Positions 10,893 to 19,583 are shown, numbered from the stretch's first letter. The stretch: 26,893 nt of DNA from Phycisphaerales bacterium UBA5793 (GCA_002418285.1 DIDT01000028.1:1-26893), one strand, 5' to 3'. The notes: a model not told the origin generated them from the sequence alone. Numbers and translations are program-made.

Positions 10893-11336
10893 TTGAGTCA
10901 TCGCCGCCAACAGATCGCCTCCGTCATGCACCGCGCCGTGCAGGACGTCTTTACGCGCGGGCTGAATGATCCGCGCATTCGCGGCATGATCACCGTCTCC
11001 GAGGTTGAGATCTCTTCAGACCTGCGTGAGGCGACGGTCCATATTTCGATTCTCCCCGCCGAGTTTCAGGCGGGAACGATGCAGGGGCTGATCGCGGCAA
11101 CGATGCGCATCCAGCACCTTGTCAACGACAAGGTCGACATGCGGCGTCCACCGCACATCAAGCTTCGTCTGGACGAGCGCATCAAGAAGCAGGCGGAACT
11201 GCTCGGCGCCATTCGGGATGCAGTCGGCGGGGAGCCGGCGCCCGAGTCGAGCGGGTTGGAAGACATTCGCCGGGAATTCGAACAGATTGCCCGACCGACG
11301 CATCCCGATGAATCAGGGGGCGATCCCGGGTCCTAG
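10893..11336 (+). CDS. rbfA: Ribosome-binding factor A
   Basis: RbfA is a small KH-fold protein that binds the 30S subunit and assists late 16S rRNA processing and cold adaptation. The 147 residues include the typical RRQQIASVMHRAVQDVF N-terminal helix, NDPRIRGMITVSEVEIS and SDLREATVHISIL core strands, and the RRPPHIKLRLDERIKK end of the domain. A charged tail follows from about residue 115. The start is TTG at 10893: GGGGAG (10880-10885) lies 7 nt upstream, and an in-frame TGA directly precedes the TTG. Residue 12 is the first Met and starting there would remove the first helix. It lies 16 nt after infB, the standard order. Confidence 0.93.
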   Translation: MSHRRQQIASVMHRAVQDVFTRGLNDPRIRGMITVSEVEISSDLREATVHISILPAEFQAGTMQGLIAATMRIQHLVNDKVDMRRPPHIKLRLDERIKKQAELLGAIRDAVGGEPAPESSGLEDIRREFEQIARPTHPDESGGDPGS

Positions 11337-11360
11337 CAGCGTCGCGGTAGCATTGCAGGC

Positions 11361-12008
11361 ATGAGGGAAGTGGCATTGAGGAACGCAAAAGTTCACTCCG
11401 GTCGACTTTCCAGTCTGCTTCAGGCAGCCCGGTTGAACGGTCCGATTGCCACCTCTCCCGCCCTCTCCCCGACCGAGCGACTGGTCTGGGGCTTCCTTGC
11501 GTGGGAGTGCTCCCAGAGCCGCGCGGCCAAGGCCTACGAACGCTTGCGCCGCGGTGTCGTCGATCTCAACGAGCTGCGGGTGTGTCTCACCAATGAAATC
11601 CAAACCCTGATGGGTGATCGGTATCCGAAGGCGAGCAAGCGAGCCAGCCGCATCCGTCGTGTGCTGCGCGATATCCATCGGCGCGAGATTGAGATTTCAA
11701 TTGACCATCTTCTCGATGTTCCGGCTTCGGACGCCACCGCCTACCTGATGGGGCTGGACGGCATGTTGCCCTACGTCGCCAGCTTCACCTGCCTGCATGC
11801 CTTGAATCACCCCGTTATCCCCATCGATCAGCGACTGCATGCCGCCCTGGTCGAAGAGGGAATCGCCGACGCCGATGCTTCGCCCGAGGAGATCGGCGAC
11901 GGCATCGTGGACCACATCGAGCCCGAACAATGTGCGGCTGTCCACATGACGCTTTGGGGCTGGATCGACTCGCGCGATGCGGGCGATGGAGCGGACCAGG
12001 AAGGGTAA
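11361..12008 (+). CDS. Endonuclease III-fold (HhH-GPD-like) protein lacking Fe-S cluster and catalytic Lys
   Basis: The C-terminal half of this 215-residue protein follows the EndoIII/HhH-GPD pattern. Helices lead to a hairpin region LMGLDGMLPYVASF (129-142), then PVIPIDQRLHAAL (151-163). In that segment Asp156 aligns with the catalytic Asp of E. coli Nth (AVDTHIFRV), and VHMTLWGWI (194-202) matches the helix after it. Tyr138 sits where Nth has its catalytic Lys, so lyase activity is unlikely. The four-Cys Fe-S motif is absent. It could be a monofunctional glycosylase-like protein or a non-catalytic nucleic-acid binder. Residues 1-115 are basic and helical, with several RR pairs. ATG 11361 is 24 nt after rbfA with no clear Shine-Dalgarno. 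Fold assignment is fairly safe; function is unknown. Confidence 0.7.
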   Translation: MREVALRNAKVHSGRLSSLLQAARLNGPIATSPALSPTERLVWGFLAWECSQSRAAKAYERLRRGVVDLNELRVCLTNEIQTLMGDRYPKASKRASRIRRVLRDIHRREIEISIDHLLDVPASDATAYLMGLDGMLPYVASFTCLHALNHPVIPIDQRLHAALVEEGIADADASPEEIGDGIVDHIEPEQCAAVHMTLWGWIDSRDAGDGADQEG

Positions 12009-12137
12009 CCCGCCCGATCGCCTGCCGGCGTTCGAGCAGGCCGTTTCGCTCGGTTTGATTACCGAGGCATACGGAATCTCGGGTCTGGTGAGACTGAACG
12101 CAAGGCAGGCGTGTGTTCTGGTCGATTCCTCAGGGAG

Positions 12138-12166
12138 ACGGGTCGCGCGGTGGCGGTGCGACCCGT
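12138..12166 (+). other. Strong hairpin in the gap before the large TPR gene
   Basis: A perfect 9-bp stem, ACGGGTCGC (12138-12146) with GCGACCCGT (12158-12166), closes an 11-nt GC-rich loop. A weaker CTCGGT/ACCGAG stem lies at 12049-12066. Neither is followed by a T-run, so they are not standard intrinsic terminators. The 238-nt gap has no other visible feature. Confidence 0.45.
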
Positions 12167-12246
12167 ACCATTGTCTGCGGTTTTCCGGAACGCCACGCAC
12201 GGGGTGCGACACGCCGACCCGTCCAGCCAAGGGAGTCTGTTTGCCG

Positions 12247-15200
12247 ATGCTTCACTCGAATCGAGGCCGGTTCGGCCAATCGTTGCGTTCCACGCTTTGC
12301 ATCTCACTTCTGCTGGGCGCCTGTTCGGCCCAGAAGTCTGACGCCGGATCGACTGCAGCCGCCCACTCCCCGTCTTCACAATCGTCTCCTGCCGGTGCGG
12401 CACTGTCCTCTGCGGCTTCTGCTTCACTGCCCGCTCCACCGGGCGTTGATCTCGAGCGGCTCGCGCCTGACGCTCCCGACAACCCCAAGGCTCGGCTGCC
12501 GCTGGACGAAGCGCTCGCAATGATCTCGCCAAACGACGTTCTGCCGCCGGCGCGCTCCGCAGCGCCTCCCACAGACGATGTGCTGCGCGCCACGACGCGT
12601 CTGTATCTCGAAGCGCGCGAGATGTCGATCGACGGCCGCTACTTCGACTCGATTCGCTCGCTTGAACAGGCGCTCAAGCTCGATCCCGGGGCTACGGCAT
12701 GCATGCGGTTAATGGCCGACAACTACCTGTCCACCATCGGCCCGGCCCGCGCTCTGCGCCTGTATGAAGACATCCTCGCATTGGAGCCGAACGACCTGGA
12801 GTCGCTCTTGCGTCTGGGCACGGCGGCGTGGCAACGGCGCGACGCGTCGCGCGCTGCGGGGCTGCTGGGCAAGGCCTATGCGTTGCTCTCCGACGAAGAG
12901 GCCGCCGTCAAGGACCAGGACATCTGGTTCCTCACAGCGCACGAGTTGGGCCAGATTCTGCTGGCCGAGGGTTATGACGAGGCCGGTGTTTCAGTCTGGC
13001 ATGAGCTGATGCTGCGACTGCCCGACCTGCCTCCGGAGTCAGCACGATTTCAGAGCGAGATCGATCGACTCTACCGCGTTGCGCCGGAGATGTGGCGCGA
13101 TCTTGGTGACGCCTACTGCCGCCTGCAGCGCTACGACGAAGCGATCGATGTCTACGGCCAGGCTTTTGCGGCGGCGCGCGTCAGCAACGAGGACATGCTG
13201 CCGCGCCTGATCTGGACGTTGGTCAAGGCTGGCCGCACGCAGGACGCGATCGACGTGCTGCTCGAAGCCATTGACGACCCGGAGCAGACCGATGCAATCG
13301 AACTCGTCTCCCTCTTTCGCAATACACCTCAAAGCGATGCGCTGGCGGCAGCACTGCGCCAGCGTCTGAGCGAGAAGCCGGGTGAATTGCGCTATGTGCA
13401 GGCGATCGCCGGGCTGCTCCCGCCTGATCGCAGCGATGCGATCATCCTCGACTTCCTTGCCGAACACGGCGGTGACTCAAGCGTGCTCGGCGACCTGCTG
13501 CCCTGGGCCGTGCAACGCCTGGCGCCGGTGCAACCGGTTCGACTCATCATCACGCTGGCGCAGAAGAGCGGTGAGATTCCTGACCATCTGCTCGATCAAC
13601 TCGTCGCGCTGACGGATGAACCGCGCCAGTACCTGAAGGCGTGGGACGATCTGCCGACCGCGATGAAGAAGTCTGAAGAGGGGCAACTGGTTCGCGTCGG
13701 CCTGCTGTTTCGCGACTTCGAGTATGATGAAGCGCTGATCGCACTTGATCGCCTGCTGGCCGACTATCCCGATTCGACTCCTGGCCTGCTGAGCAAGGCG
13801 ACAGCGCTGCTGGTACTGAACCTGACTGACGAGGCGACGGAGGTCATCGAGTCGATCAAAGGGCGCGCCACTGATCCGATCGAACTCACATACGATCGCG
13901 CCCTGATGTTGGCGCAGATCGACGAAGTCGACGAAGGCCTCGCGCTGCTCGATGACCTGCGGGCCAAGCGGGGCCATGACATCGACCTCGTCGAACACTT
14001 ACGCCGCAAAGCTCGACTGCTTTCCGGCGCCGGTCGCAATGAAGATGCTGCAACGTTACTGAAAGAGGCGCTGGCCAAATCGCCGCGCGATCCGGCGACA
14101 TACGGCGCGTTGATTCGCCTCTATGGATTTCGCGGTCCACTGCAGGATGGCGACGAATTCCGCGACCTGGTGCGCGGGCTGTATTCGGCTGCGCCCGAGA
14201 GTCGGGTCTTTCGCATGCTGAGAGCCGAGCAGGACGCAGGGCAGGGTCGATTCGATGACGCCATCGCCGCCTTCCAATCGCTGCTCGCTGAAGACGCCAC
14301 GGACCAGGCGGCCCTGGAGGGCCTCGTCCAGACCTGGATCGGAGCCGGGCGAGCTTCGGAGGCTTCCCAGTGGCTGGCAACCAAGCGCATCAATCGGCCG
14401 GGCGACCGCCACCTGCGCGATGCGTGGCTGCAGACGCTCATTGCCGACCATCGAGGCGGCGATGTGGTTGACATTCTCCGCGGCGCGATCGCCACACGTC
14501 CGCTCGATTTCGGCTCCTATCGACTGCTGGAAGCGGCGCTCAAGAGTGTGGGGCGCGAGGAAGAAGCCCAGCAGGCCATGCGCGACCGGTGGAATCGGCA
14601 GCCCGACTCCGTCGCCAAGAGCCTTGCCATGGCTGAACTCGACGTTGGGCAGGATCTCGGCGAAAGCGCGCTGGACCACCTGCGCCAGGCGCTGACCCAG
14701 GCGAACGATCATCTCGATCGTCACATCGAGGACATTACTTCGCTTGCTTCGCGCATCGATGCCGAGGGCCTGCGCTCACAGGCGCTGGGGCTGATCGAAG
14801 CGATCGGAGAGGAAGTGATCGCCAAGAAGGTGGCGGCGCCACCATCCGTCTTCATCGCCTATATGAACGCCGTAGCGGAGCTCGATCGCCCGCTGGATTC
14901 GATCATCAACTCCATCGAGCGGGCCCGCACGCTGCAGCCTGACATTGAGCTCGAGATGACCGCGGTGGCAACGGTGAGCCTGGCGCGACACGAACGTCTC
15001 GACGACGCCTGTGCGCTATGCGATCGGTGGTTGGGCACGAACCGCCCGATCGAAGAGCGTGAGGTGGGACTGACGCAATGGCGACTGGCGCAATGCGCCA
15101 TTCGGGATGAACCGGAGCGGGCCATCAACCTCGTACGCCGCGCCCATCAGACCGATGCCTACAAGTCCATGCCGATCCTCAACACCCGTCCCGTGGCCGG

Positions 15201-15864
15201 ACAGGGTGTGGGCAATCCTCTCGCCGAGTCGCTCTACGTGATGAGTGGCGAATTCTCGGCGCAAGGCAACGACCTGTCACATGAAGTGCTTCTTGAGGAA
15301 GCGTTGAAAGTCGATCCCGATCACGCACTGGCCAACAACGATCTTGGCTATTCGCTGGCGGACCGCAATGAGCGCCTCAGCGACGCGGAAGCCATGCTCG
15401 TCAAGGCCACCATGGCCAAGCCAACTGATTCGGCGGTGCTCGATTCGCTCGGCTGGGTCCGGTACAAGCTCGGCAAGCTGGAGAATCCGGACAACGAACC
15501 TCGCGAGGTACATGAGAACGCCGCGATCCCCTTGCTCGAAGACGCGGCGCTGCTCCGCCGCAGCGAGGGTCGTCCCGAAATCGACACCACGGTGATTCTC
15601 GATCACCTTGGCGACGCCTATTGGCGGGCCGGTCACAAGGACAAGGCCCTGGACACCTGGCAACAGTCGGTGCGTAACTTCGACCAGTTCATCCAGCTCG
15701 CCCAGCAGACGGGAGCAGCCGACAACGGTGATGCCGAGGTCGAGTTCTACCGGAAGTACTACGGCGAGACGATCGACGCCACCCGGTCCAAGATCAAGGC
15801 TGCCGAATCCGGGAAAGAACCCCCGGTAGCGGCGTCGCCGACACTGGACAAGAATCAACCCTGA
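12247..15864 (+). CDS. Large TPR-repeat lipoprotein
   Basis: The protein has 1205 residues. The N-terminus is a lipoprotein signal peptide with lipobox LGAC (23-26), so Cys26 should be lipidated and the protein held at the membrane facing outward. After a Ser/Ala/Pro-rich linker (about 27-90), the rest is a chain of degenerate 34-residue tetratricopeptide repeats. Examples are the FDSIRSLEQALKLDPG unit and the C-terminal ALKVDPDHALANNDLGYSLA and LDHLGDAYWRAGHKDKALDT units. Such repeats form superhelical protein-binding scaffolds; the partner is unknown. The start is uncertain by two codons: ATG 12247 is 11 nt from GGGAG (12231-12235), while an in-frame TTG at 12241 has the better 5-nt spacing. 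The frame is also open upstream to 11977, but the lipobox argues against that extension. Confidence 0.85.
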   Translation: MLHSNRGRFGQSLRSTLCISLLLGACSAQKSDAGSTAAAHSPSSQSSPAGAALSSAASASLPAPPGVDLERLAPDAPDNPKARLPLDEALAMISPNDVLPPARSAAPPTDDVLRATTRLYLEAREMSIDGRYFDSIRSLEQALKLDPGATACMRLMADNYLSTIGPARALRLYEDILALEPNDLESLLRLGTAAWQRRDASRAAGLLGKAYALLSDEEAAVKDQDIWFLTAHELGQILLAEGYDEAGVSVWHELMLRLPDLPPESARFQSEIDRLYRVAPEMWRDLGDAYCRLQRYDEAIDVYGQAFAAARVSNEDMLPRLIWTLVKAGRTQDAIDVLLEAIDDPEQTDAIELVSLFRNTPQSDALAAALRQRLSEKPGELRYVQAIAGLLPPDRSDAIILDFLAEHGGDSSVLGDLLPWAVQRLAPVQPVRLIITLAQKSGEIPDHLLDQLVALTDEPRQYLKAWDDLPTAMKKSEEGQLVRVGLLFRDFEYDEALIALDRLLADYPDSTPGLLSKATALLVLNLTDEATEVIESIKGRATDPIELTYDRALMLAQIDEVDEGLALLDDLRAKRGHDIDLVEHLRRKARLLSGAGRNEDAATLLKEALAKSPRDPATYGALIRLYGFRGPLQDGDEFRDLVRGLYSAAPESRVFRMLRAEQDAGQGRFDDAIAAFQSLLAEDATDQAALEGLVQTWIGAGRASEASQWLATKRINRPGDRHLRDAWLQTLIADHRGGDVVDILRGAIATRPLDFGSYRLLEAALKSVGREEEAQQAMRDRWNRQPDSVAKSLAMAELDVGQDLGESALDHLRQALTQANDHLDRHIEDITSLASRIDAEGLRSQALGLIEAIGEEVIAKKVAAPPSVFIAYMNAVAELDRPLDSIINSIERARTLQPDIELEMTAVATVSLARHERLDDACALCDRWLGTNRPIEEREVGLTQWRLAQCAIRDEPERAINLVRRAHQTDAYKSMPILNTRPVAGQGVGNPLAESLYVMSGEFSAQGNDLSHEVLLEEALKVDPDHALANNDLGYSLADRNERLSDAEAMLVKATMAKPTDSAVLDSLGWVRYKLGKLENPDNEPREVHENAAIPLLEDAALLRRSEGRPEIDTTVILDHLGDAYWRAGHKDKALDTWQQSVRNFDQFIQLAQQTGAADNGDAEVEFYRKYYGETIDATRSKIKAAESGKEPPVAASPTLDKNQP

Positions 15865-15903
15865 GTTTCGATCCACACAGAGAGACCGGGGAGCGCTTCA
15901 CAC

Positions 15904-16653
15904 ATGGCCGGCCACAGCAAATGGGCCAACATCAAGCATCGCAAGGCGCGACAGGACAAGGTCCGCGGAAAGATGTGGTCCAAGTGCTCGCGGGCCATCA
16001 TCGTGGCCGCGCGGCAGGGTGGCGGCGATCCGGACATGAATCTCACGCTTCGCTATGCCATTGACGACGCCAAAGCCGTCAACATGCCCAAGGACACGAT
16101 CGAAAAGGCGATCAAGAAAGGCGCCGGCCGACTCGATGGCGACGTCGAGTACATCCCGATGCGCTTCGAAGGCTACGGCCCGGGCGGCGTGGCCATGATC
16201 ATCGACTGCCTCACCGACAACGTGAACCGCACAGCGCCGGAAATCCGCATGGCGTTCGACAAGTACCACGGCAAACTCGGCGTGAGCGGCTCAGTCGCCT
16301 TCGGCTTTACGCAGCGGGGCTATCTCATCGTCCCAGCCGAGGGCGTGGCAGAGGAGCTCATCTTTGAGAAGGCGCTTGAAGCGGGCGCTGAAGACGTTCA
16401 GAAGTCCGACGATGTCTGGGAGGTTTTCACTTCTCCCAATGATCTGCATGCGGTCAAAGAGGCGTTGGAAGGCGCGGGCATCACTGTCGACTCTTCTGAA
16501 GTGACGATGCTGCCCAACAACACCGTTGAGTGCGCCGGCGACAATGCCGAGAAGGTGATGCGGCTCGTCGAAGCGTTTGAAGATCTTGATGATGTGCAGA
16601 AGGTGTACACCAACGCACAGATCGACGATGACGATCTCGCCCGGCTCAGTTGA
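15904..16653 (+). CDS. yebC: YebC/PmpR (TACO1) family protein
   Basis: The 249-residue protein has the family's invariant start MAGHSKWANIKHRK and full length, with the three-domain TACO1 layout. The core includes RYAIDDAKAVNMPKDTIEKAIKKG and RTAPEIRMAFDKY segments. Members were first annotated as transcriptional regulators. Mitochondrial TACO1 and recent bacterial work tie them to translation, notably relief of stalling at proline-rich stretches. Position behind a nusA-infB-rbfA cluster fits a translation role, but that is inference. GGGGAG (15888-15893) lies 10 nt before the ATG, 39 nt after the TPR gene. The last 8 nt overlap the end of the convergent gene on the minus strand. Confidence 0.93.
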   Translation: MAGHSKWANIKHRKARQDKVRGKMWSKCSRAIIVAARQGGGDPDMNLTLRYAIDDAKAVNMPKDTIEKAIKKGAGRLDGDVEYIPMRFEGYGPGGVAMIIDCLTDNVNRTAPEIRMAFDKYHGKLGVSGSVAFGFTQRGYLIVPAEGVAEELIFEKALEAGAEDVQKSDDVWEVFTSPNDLHAVKEALEGAGITVDSSEVTMLPNNTVECAGDNAEKVMRLVEAFEDLDDVQKVYTNAQIDDDDLARLS

Positions 16654-17500
16654 CCAGCAGCGTGGTCTTCCAACTCAGCGGACCGATGTTCTCGTAGGAA
16701 CTTGGCTCGAGATCCAGTCGGTAAATGATCTCGATCTCGCAGCGCGGCGAACCGCCGGGCGGCGCCGCCAGGCCTCGAACCTCGAATTCCACGCGATTGG
16801 CATGCCAGCCGATTTCAGCGTTGGAGTTGGCGCCTTCTTCGATCGTGAATTCCTGCGGCTGACCATTGAGGCGAATTGCCGTGATCTGCAGGTGATCGAT
16901 GCGATACGGCACCTTGTCGATGCGCTGCCACTCGCGGCCGAAGACAGCGGTGATCTTGATCGAAGAGGGCGACTCGCGGGTATCCGCATTGGCCAGGAAC
17001 ATCGGTGGAGGCACGAGATTGAGCCACCGAGCCAGTTGCTCATCGCTGAGACGCGCCTGCTCCATCTGAATCGTCAGCCAGCGCTCTGGTTCGCGGCTTG
17101 CATCGAAGATCTGCCGCTGCGTCTCATTGAGCCACCAGTCCGAGTCGAGCAGGGCGTCAGTAATAGACGCAGCGCTTGCGAAGGACAAGGTGTGCTGTAC
17201 GGCCCGGTCGCTGAGCGTGTGCAGTGCGATGCCGCCGTACCACGCTTTGCCGACGTCGAGGCAAAGCAGCGAAGCAGGCATCTGCTTGGCCAGGCCTTTC
17301 GTTCGGGTCATACCAAAGTGGACTGCCATGGCGCACAGCGCGCAAGCAACAGTCATCGTCGCAGCATGCCGCATCGTGCGCCCGATCCACCCGGTTTCCT
17401 GGCCGCGGATCAGGCCGATGAGCCTCGTTGCAATCGCGGCGATCAGCCAGAAGGCACTGACGACACCACCGGATGCGAGAATCGAGACGATCAGCCACAT
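16646..17500 (-). CDS. Membrane-anchored protein of unknown family
   Basis: I do not recognise this 284-residue protein. Two hydrophobic segments lie at the N-terminus: about 2-30 (LIVSILASGGVVSAFWLIAA onward) and about 41-60 (ATMTVACALCAMAVHFGM region). They are followed by a soluble region of about 220 residues, rich in beta-type sequence near its end (VEFEVRGLAAPPGG, CEIEIIYRLDLEP). Topology suggests a periplasmic domain on a membrane hairpin. ATG 17500 was chosen because it starts right before the first membrane segment and lies 4 nt after the stop of the upstream gene, implying translational coupling. A longer form from 17581 would overlap that gene by 77 nt. The 3' end overlaps yebC by 8 nt, tail to tail, with no terminator between. 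Confidence 0.7.
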   Translation of the reverse strand: MWLIVSILASGGVVSAFWLIAAIATRLIGLIRGQETGWIGRTMRHAATMTVACALCAMAVHFGMTRTKGLAKQMPASLLCLDVGKAWYGGIALHTLSDRAVQHTLSFASAASITDALLDSDWWLNETQRQIFDASREPERWLTIQMEQARLSDEQLARWLNLVPPPMFLANADTRESPSSIKITAVFGREWQRIDKVPYRIDHLQITAIRLNGQPQEFTIEEGANSNAEIGWHANRVEFEVRGLAAPPGGSPRCEIEIIYRLDLEPSSYENIGPLSWKTTLLVN

Positions 17501-17504
17501 GAGA

Positions 17505-18671
17505 TCAGCCTGCGGGCAAGGGTGTGGGATCACCGACATGCTCGACGGAGTGGACGGCGTCGGCCTGCGGTCCGCCGACAAGCAACGACAGCACCAGCGT
17601 AACGCTGGGAACGAGCGTCAGCCATTCAAAGCCGGAAAAAAGAAACCCGATCGCGGAAAACGGAATGAGCAGGAGAATCACGACGGCCAGCGTCACCTGG
17701 TGCGCCGAAAGGCGGCCCAGGCGCGGTCGGACCATCATCAAAGCCACATACGCCGGAAAGATCAGCCCGGTGAAGATGAACCACCAGCGGTAATCGAGCA
17801 GCGGCAGCGGCGCGAGAGCCCAGGAGATGATCAGCACGGGCCAGACCCACCGCCCCACTACCTCGCCCGCAGGCGTACTGCGCCGCGATTCGATTTCTTT
17901 AAAGTGTACGGTCATGGTAAACCATGACTGGATGAGAATGTGCACGACAATGGGCCAGAGGAAACCGATGATCGAATAGAGGACTGTGCCCATCAGCATC
18001 AGCGCGAAGATGACGCCAAACAGTGCAAATGTGGTCTTGCCGGGTCCGCGCCCACCCACGGCGATCAGTGCGCGATGAAAAGTCAGATCGAGATATGGGC
18101 AGAGCAGAAACCCGATCACGAACACGGGGACCAGGAAGACCAGGCCCGCTGCGGGTCGCGCTGCCCAGACCGCCTGGCGTAGAGGATCGCCGGAGGCTGC
18201 GCTCATGAAGCCGGCGAGATTCACGAGGCAGATGGAGAACAGAAACACTCCGCCGGCCACCCGCACAAGCATCCGATCGCTCAGCGTGCGTGCGAGCCAC
18301 GCCAGCACCACGATCGGCAGCGGCACGAGCATCGCGCCCGCCCAGGACGAGCCCTCGAATTCGTAGCTCCAGACGGCGCCGAGAAAATAGACATGAAACG
18401 CGATGGTGATCAGCGAGAACCACAGCATGGCGGTCGTGTTACCTGCGATGAGCGCCCGGCTGCGCGCCGCGTTGCCAACTCCGATGCCAAACAGCACGAC
18501 GCCGACGATGTTGGGGATGGCGAACGCGGCGACCGCCGACCAGCCGTAGTGGTCGAGCAGCACGACGGGCAGGTACATGCCGATGCACCAGGTCCACGAA
18601 CACGCGAGGTACACGGCCCAGCCGAGCAGAGTGGCAAAAGATTGCGGGGCGGATTCGGGGCGCTCGGTCAT
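17505..18671 (-). CDS. Polytopic membrane protein, about 12 segments, family not recognised
   Basis: The 388 residues are mostly hydrophobic, with roughly twelve predicted membrane segments. These start at about residue 12 (ATLLGWAVYLACSWTWCIGM) and end at about 368 (LVPSVTLVLSLLVGG). Buried or interfacial aromatic and charged residues include WTWCIG and CPYLDLTFHRA. A cytosolic-looking loop GGRGPGKTT has a Walker A-like look, but it sits between membrane segments, so I do not call it an ATP site. A transporter or permease is plausible from shape alone. The start ATG overlaps the stop of the upstream DUF4442-like gene (ATGA, 18668-18671), and the downstream gene starts 4 nt after its stop. 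The three probably form one translationally coupled unit. Confidence 0.75.
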   Translation of the reverse strand: MTERPESAPQSFATLLGWAVYLACSWTWCIGMYLPVVLLDHYGWSAVAAFAIPNIVGVVLFGIGVGNAARSRALIAGNTTAMLWFSLITIAFHVYFLGAVWSYEFEGSSWAGAMLVPLPIVVLAWLARTLSDRMLVRVAGGVFLFSICLVNLAGFMSAASGDPLRQAVWAARPAAGLVFLVPVFVIGFLLCPYLDLTFHRALIAVGGRGPGKTTFALFGVIFALMLMGTVLYSIIGFLWPIVVHILIQSWFTMTVHFKEIESRRSTPAGEVVGRWVWPVLIISWALAPLPLLDYRWWFIFTGLIFPAYVALMMVRPRLGRLSAHQVTLAVVILLLIPFSAIGFLFSGFEWLTLVPSVTLVLSLLVGGPQADAVHSVEHVGDPTPLPAG

Positions 18672-19522
18672 TTCAATTTGCGGCGCTTGCGACGCCGACT
18701 CAGGCCGCGATTGCCCTCGGGGCCCTTCGGCGTGCAGTGAAACGTCACATCGCAGCGACCGACGCGCGGATGCTTCTTCTTGCCGCTCACCTGCTGGAGT
18801 ATTTCGAGCGTGAGATCAATGTTGAATTCGACGCCGGCCGCCAGTCGCGCCTTGAGTTCCTCGCGCGGGTCCACCTTGTAGATGGCCGGGCCGAGACAGG
18901 GCCGCAGGAAGCGGTAGTTGATGTTCTTGCACACCACGGTCCACTTGCCGCCGAGTTCGCCGAACAGGTACATGCCCGCGGCAATTTCGGAATTGGCCAC
19001 GAGCGCCGCACCGGCCATGGCATCATAAAAGTTGCGGTTGAAGCGACGGAACGGCAGCACATACGTAAACGTGTGCGGATCCAGCTTCTTCATGGTCAGG
19101 CCGCTATGGAACGCAATCGGCAGATACAGCCGCGAAGTGATCTTGCGGATGAACTTGTACTTGTGCGCCAGGCGCTCGACCCACGCTTCGAAACGCGGCC
19201 AGCCGCGCAATTCAGTCTGAGGAACGGCGGCAGGCTCCGTGTCCAAGGAGAGGTCTGCGGATCCATCGGCGGCAGTCGCCAGATCGCCTGCTGACGACGA
19301 AGATGCATGCATGCCGTTGGTCGTTGCACGCACCGGCAGGGGAGGCGATTGGACGTCCGAGAGCTCTGATTCACAGAGGTCGTAAGAGCCCAGTTCATCT
19401 GAGGTCGATTCGACGCAGAACTCCGGATCGGGCCCGTGCTCCATGGCGGCGGTCTCAGCGGTCGCAGCGCCGCCCAGATCTTCTTCAGGGCCGAGTCGAG
19501 TTGCGAGATCTGGCTTGTTCAC
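18668..19522 (-). CDS. DUF4442-like hotdog-fold protein with long acidic N-terminal extension
   Basis: Residues about 108-265 resemble the DUF4442/PaaI-like hotdog thioesterase fold. There is an amphipathic lead-in (WVERLAHKYKFIRKITSRLY), a strand TFTYVLPFRRFNRN (151-164), the central helix NFYDAMAGAALVANSEIAAG (164-183), then strands WTVVCKNINYRFLRP and VEFNIDLTLEILQQV. Family members are thought to act on acyl-CoA or acyl-ACP; the substrate here is unknown. Residues 1-103 are acidic and low-complexity, and a basic tail (RRRKRRKLK) ends the protein. The start is unsure. GTG 19522 gives 284 residues; ATG at 19444 or 19312 would trim the extension, and none has a clear Shine-Dalgarno. It leads a three-gene unit with two membrane proteins. 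Confidence 0.65.
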   Translation of the reverse strand: MNKPDLATRLGPEEDLGGAATAETAAMEHGPDPEFCVESTSDELGSYDLCESELSDVQSPPLPVRATTNGMHASSSSAGDLATAADGSADLSLDTEPAAVPQTELRGWPRFEAWVERLAHKYKFIRKITSRLYLPIAFHSGLTMKKLDPHTFTYVLPFRRFNRNFYDAMAGAALVANSEIAAGMYLFGELGGKWTVVCKNINYRFLRPCLGPAIYKVDPREELKARLAAGVEFNIDLTLEILQQVSGKKKHPRVGRCDVTFHCTPKGPEGNRGLSRRRKRRKLK

Positions 19523-19583
19523 TAATTCGCATCCACACCGGAAGGACTGTTAATCCAAGGCAAGGCACCCCAGCATGATCTCA

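Noticed and set aside
11977..12246. 90-residue N-terminal extension of the large TPR protein
   Set aside because: It would overlap the preceding gene and bury the lipoprotein signal peptide inside the chain.
16577..17927. Plus-strand frames of 341 and 266 codons opposite the two orphan membrane genes
   Set aside because: The minus-strand frames have clear membrane segments and coupled starts; the plus frames are Arg/Ser/Asp-rich without features.
18010..18080. Walker A-like GGRGPGKTT in the 12-segment membrane protein
   Set aside because: It lies in a short loop between membrane segments, with no Walker B or nucleotide-binding fold around it.
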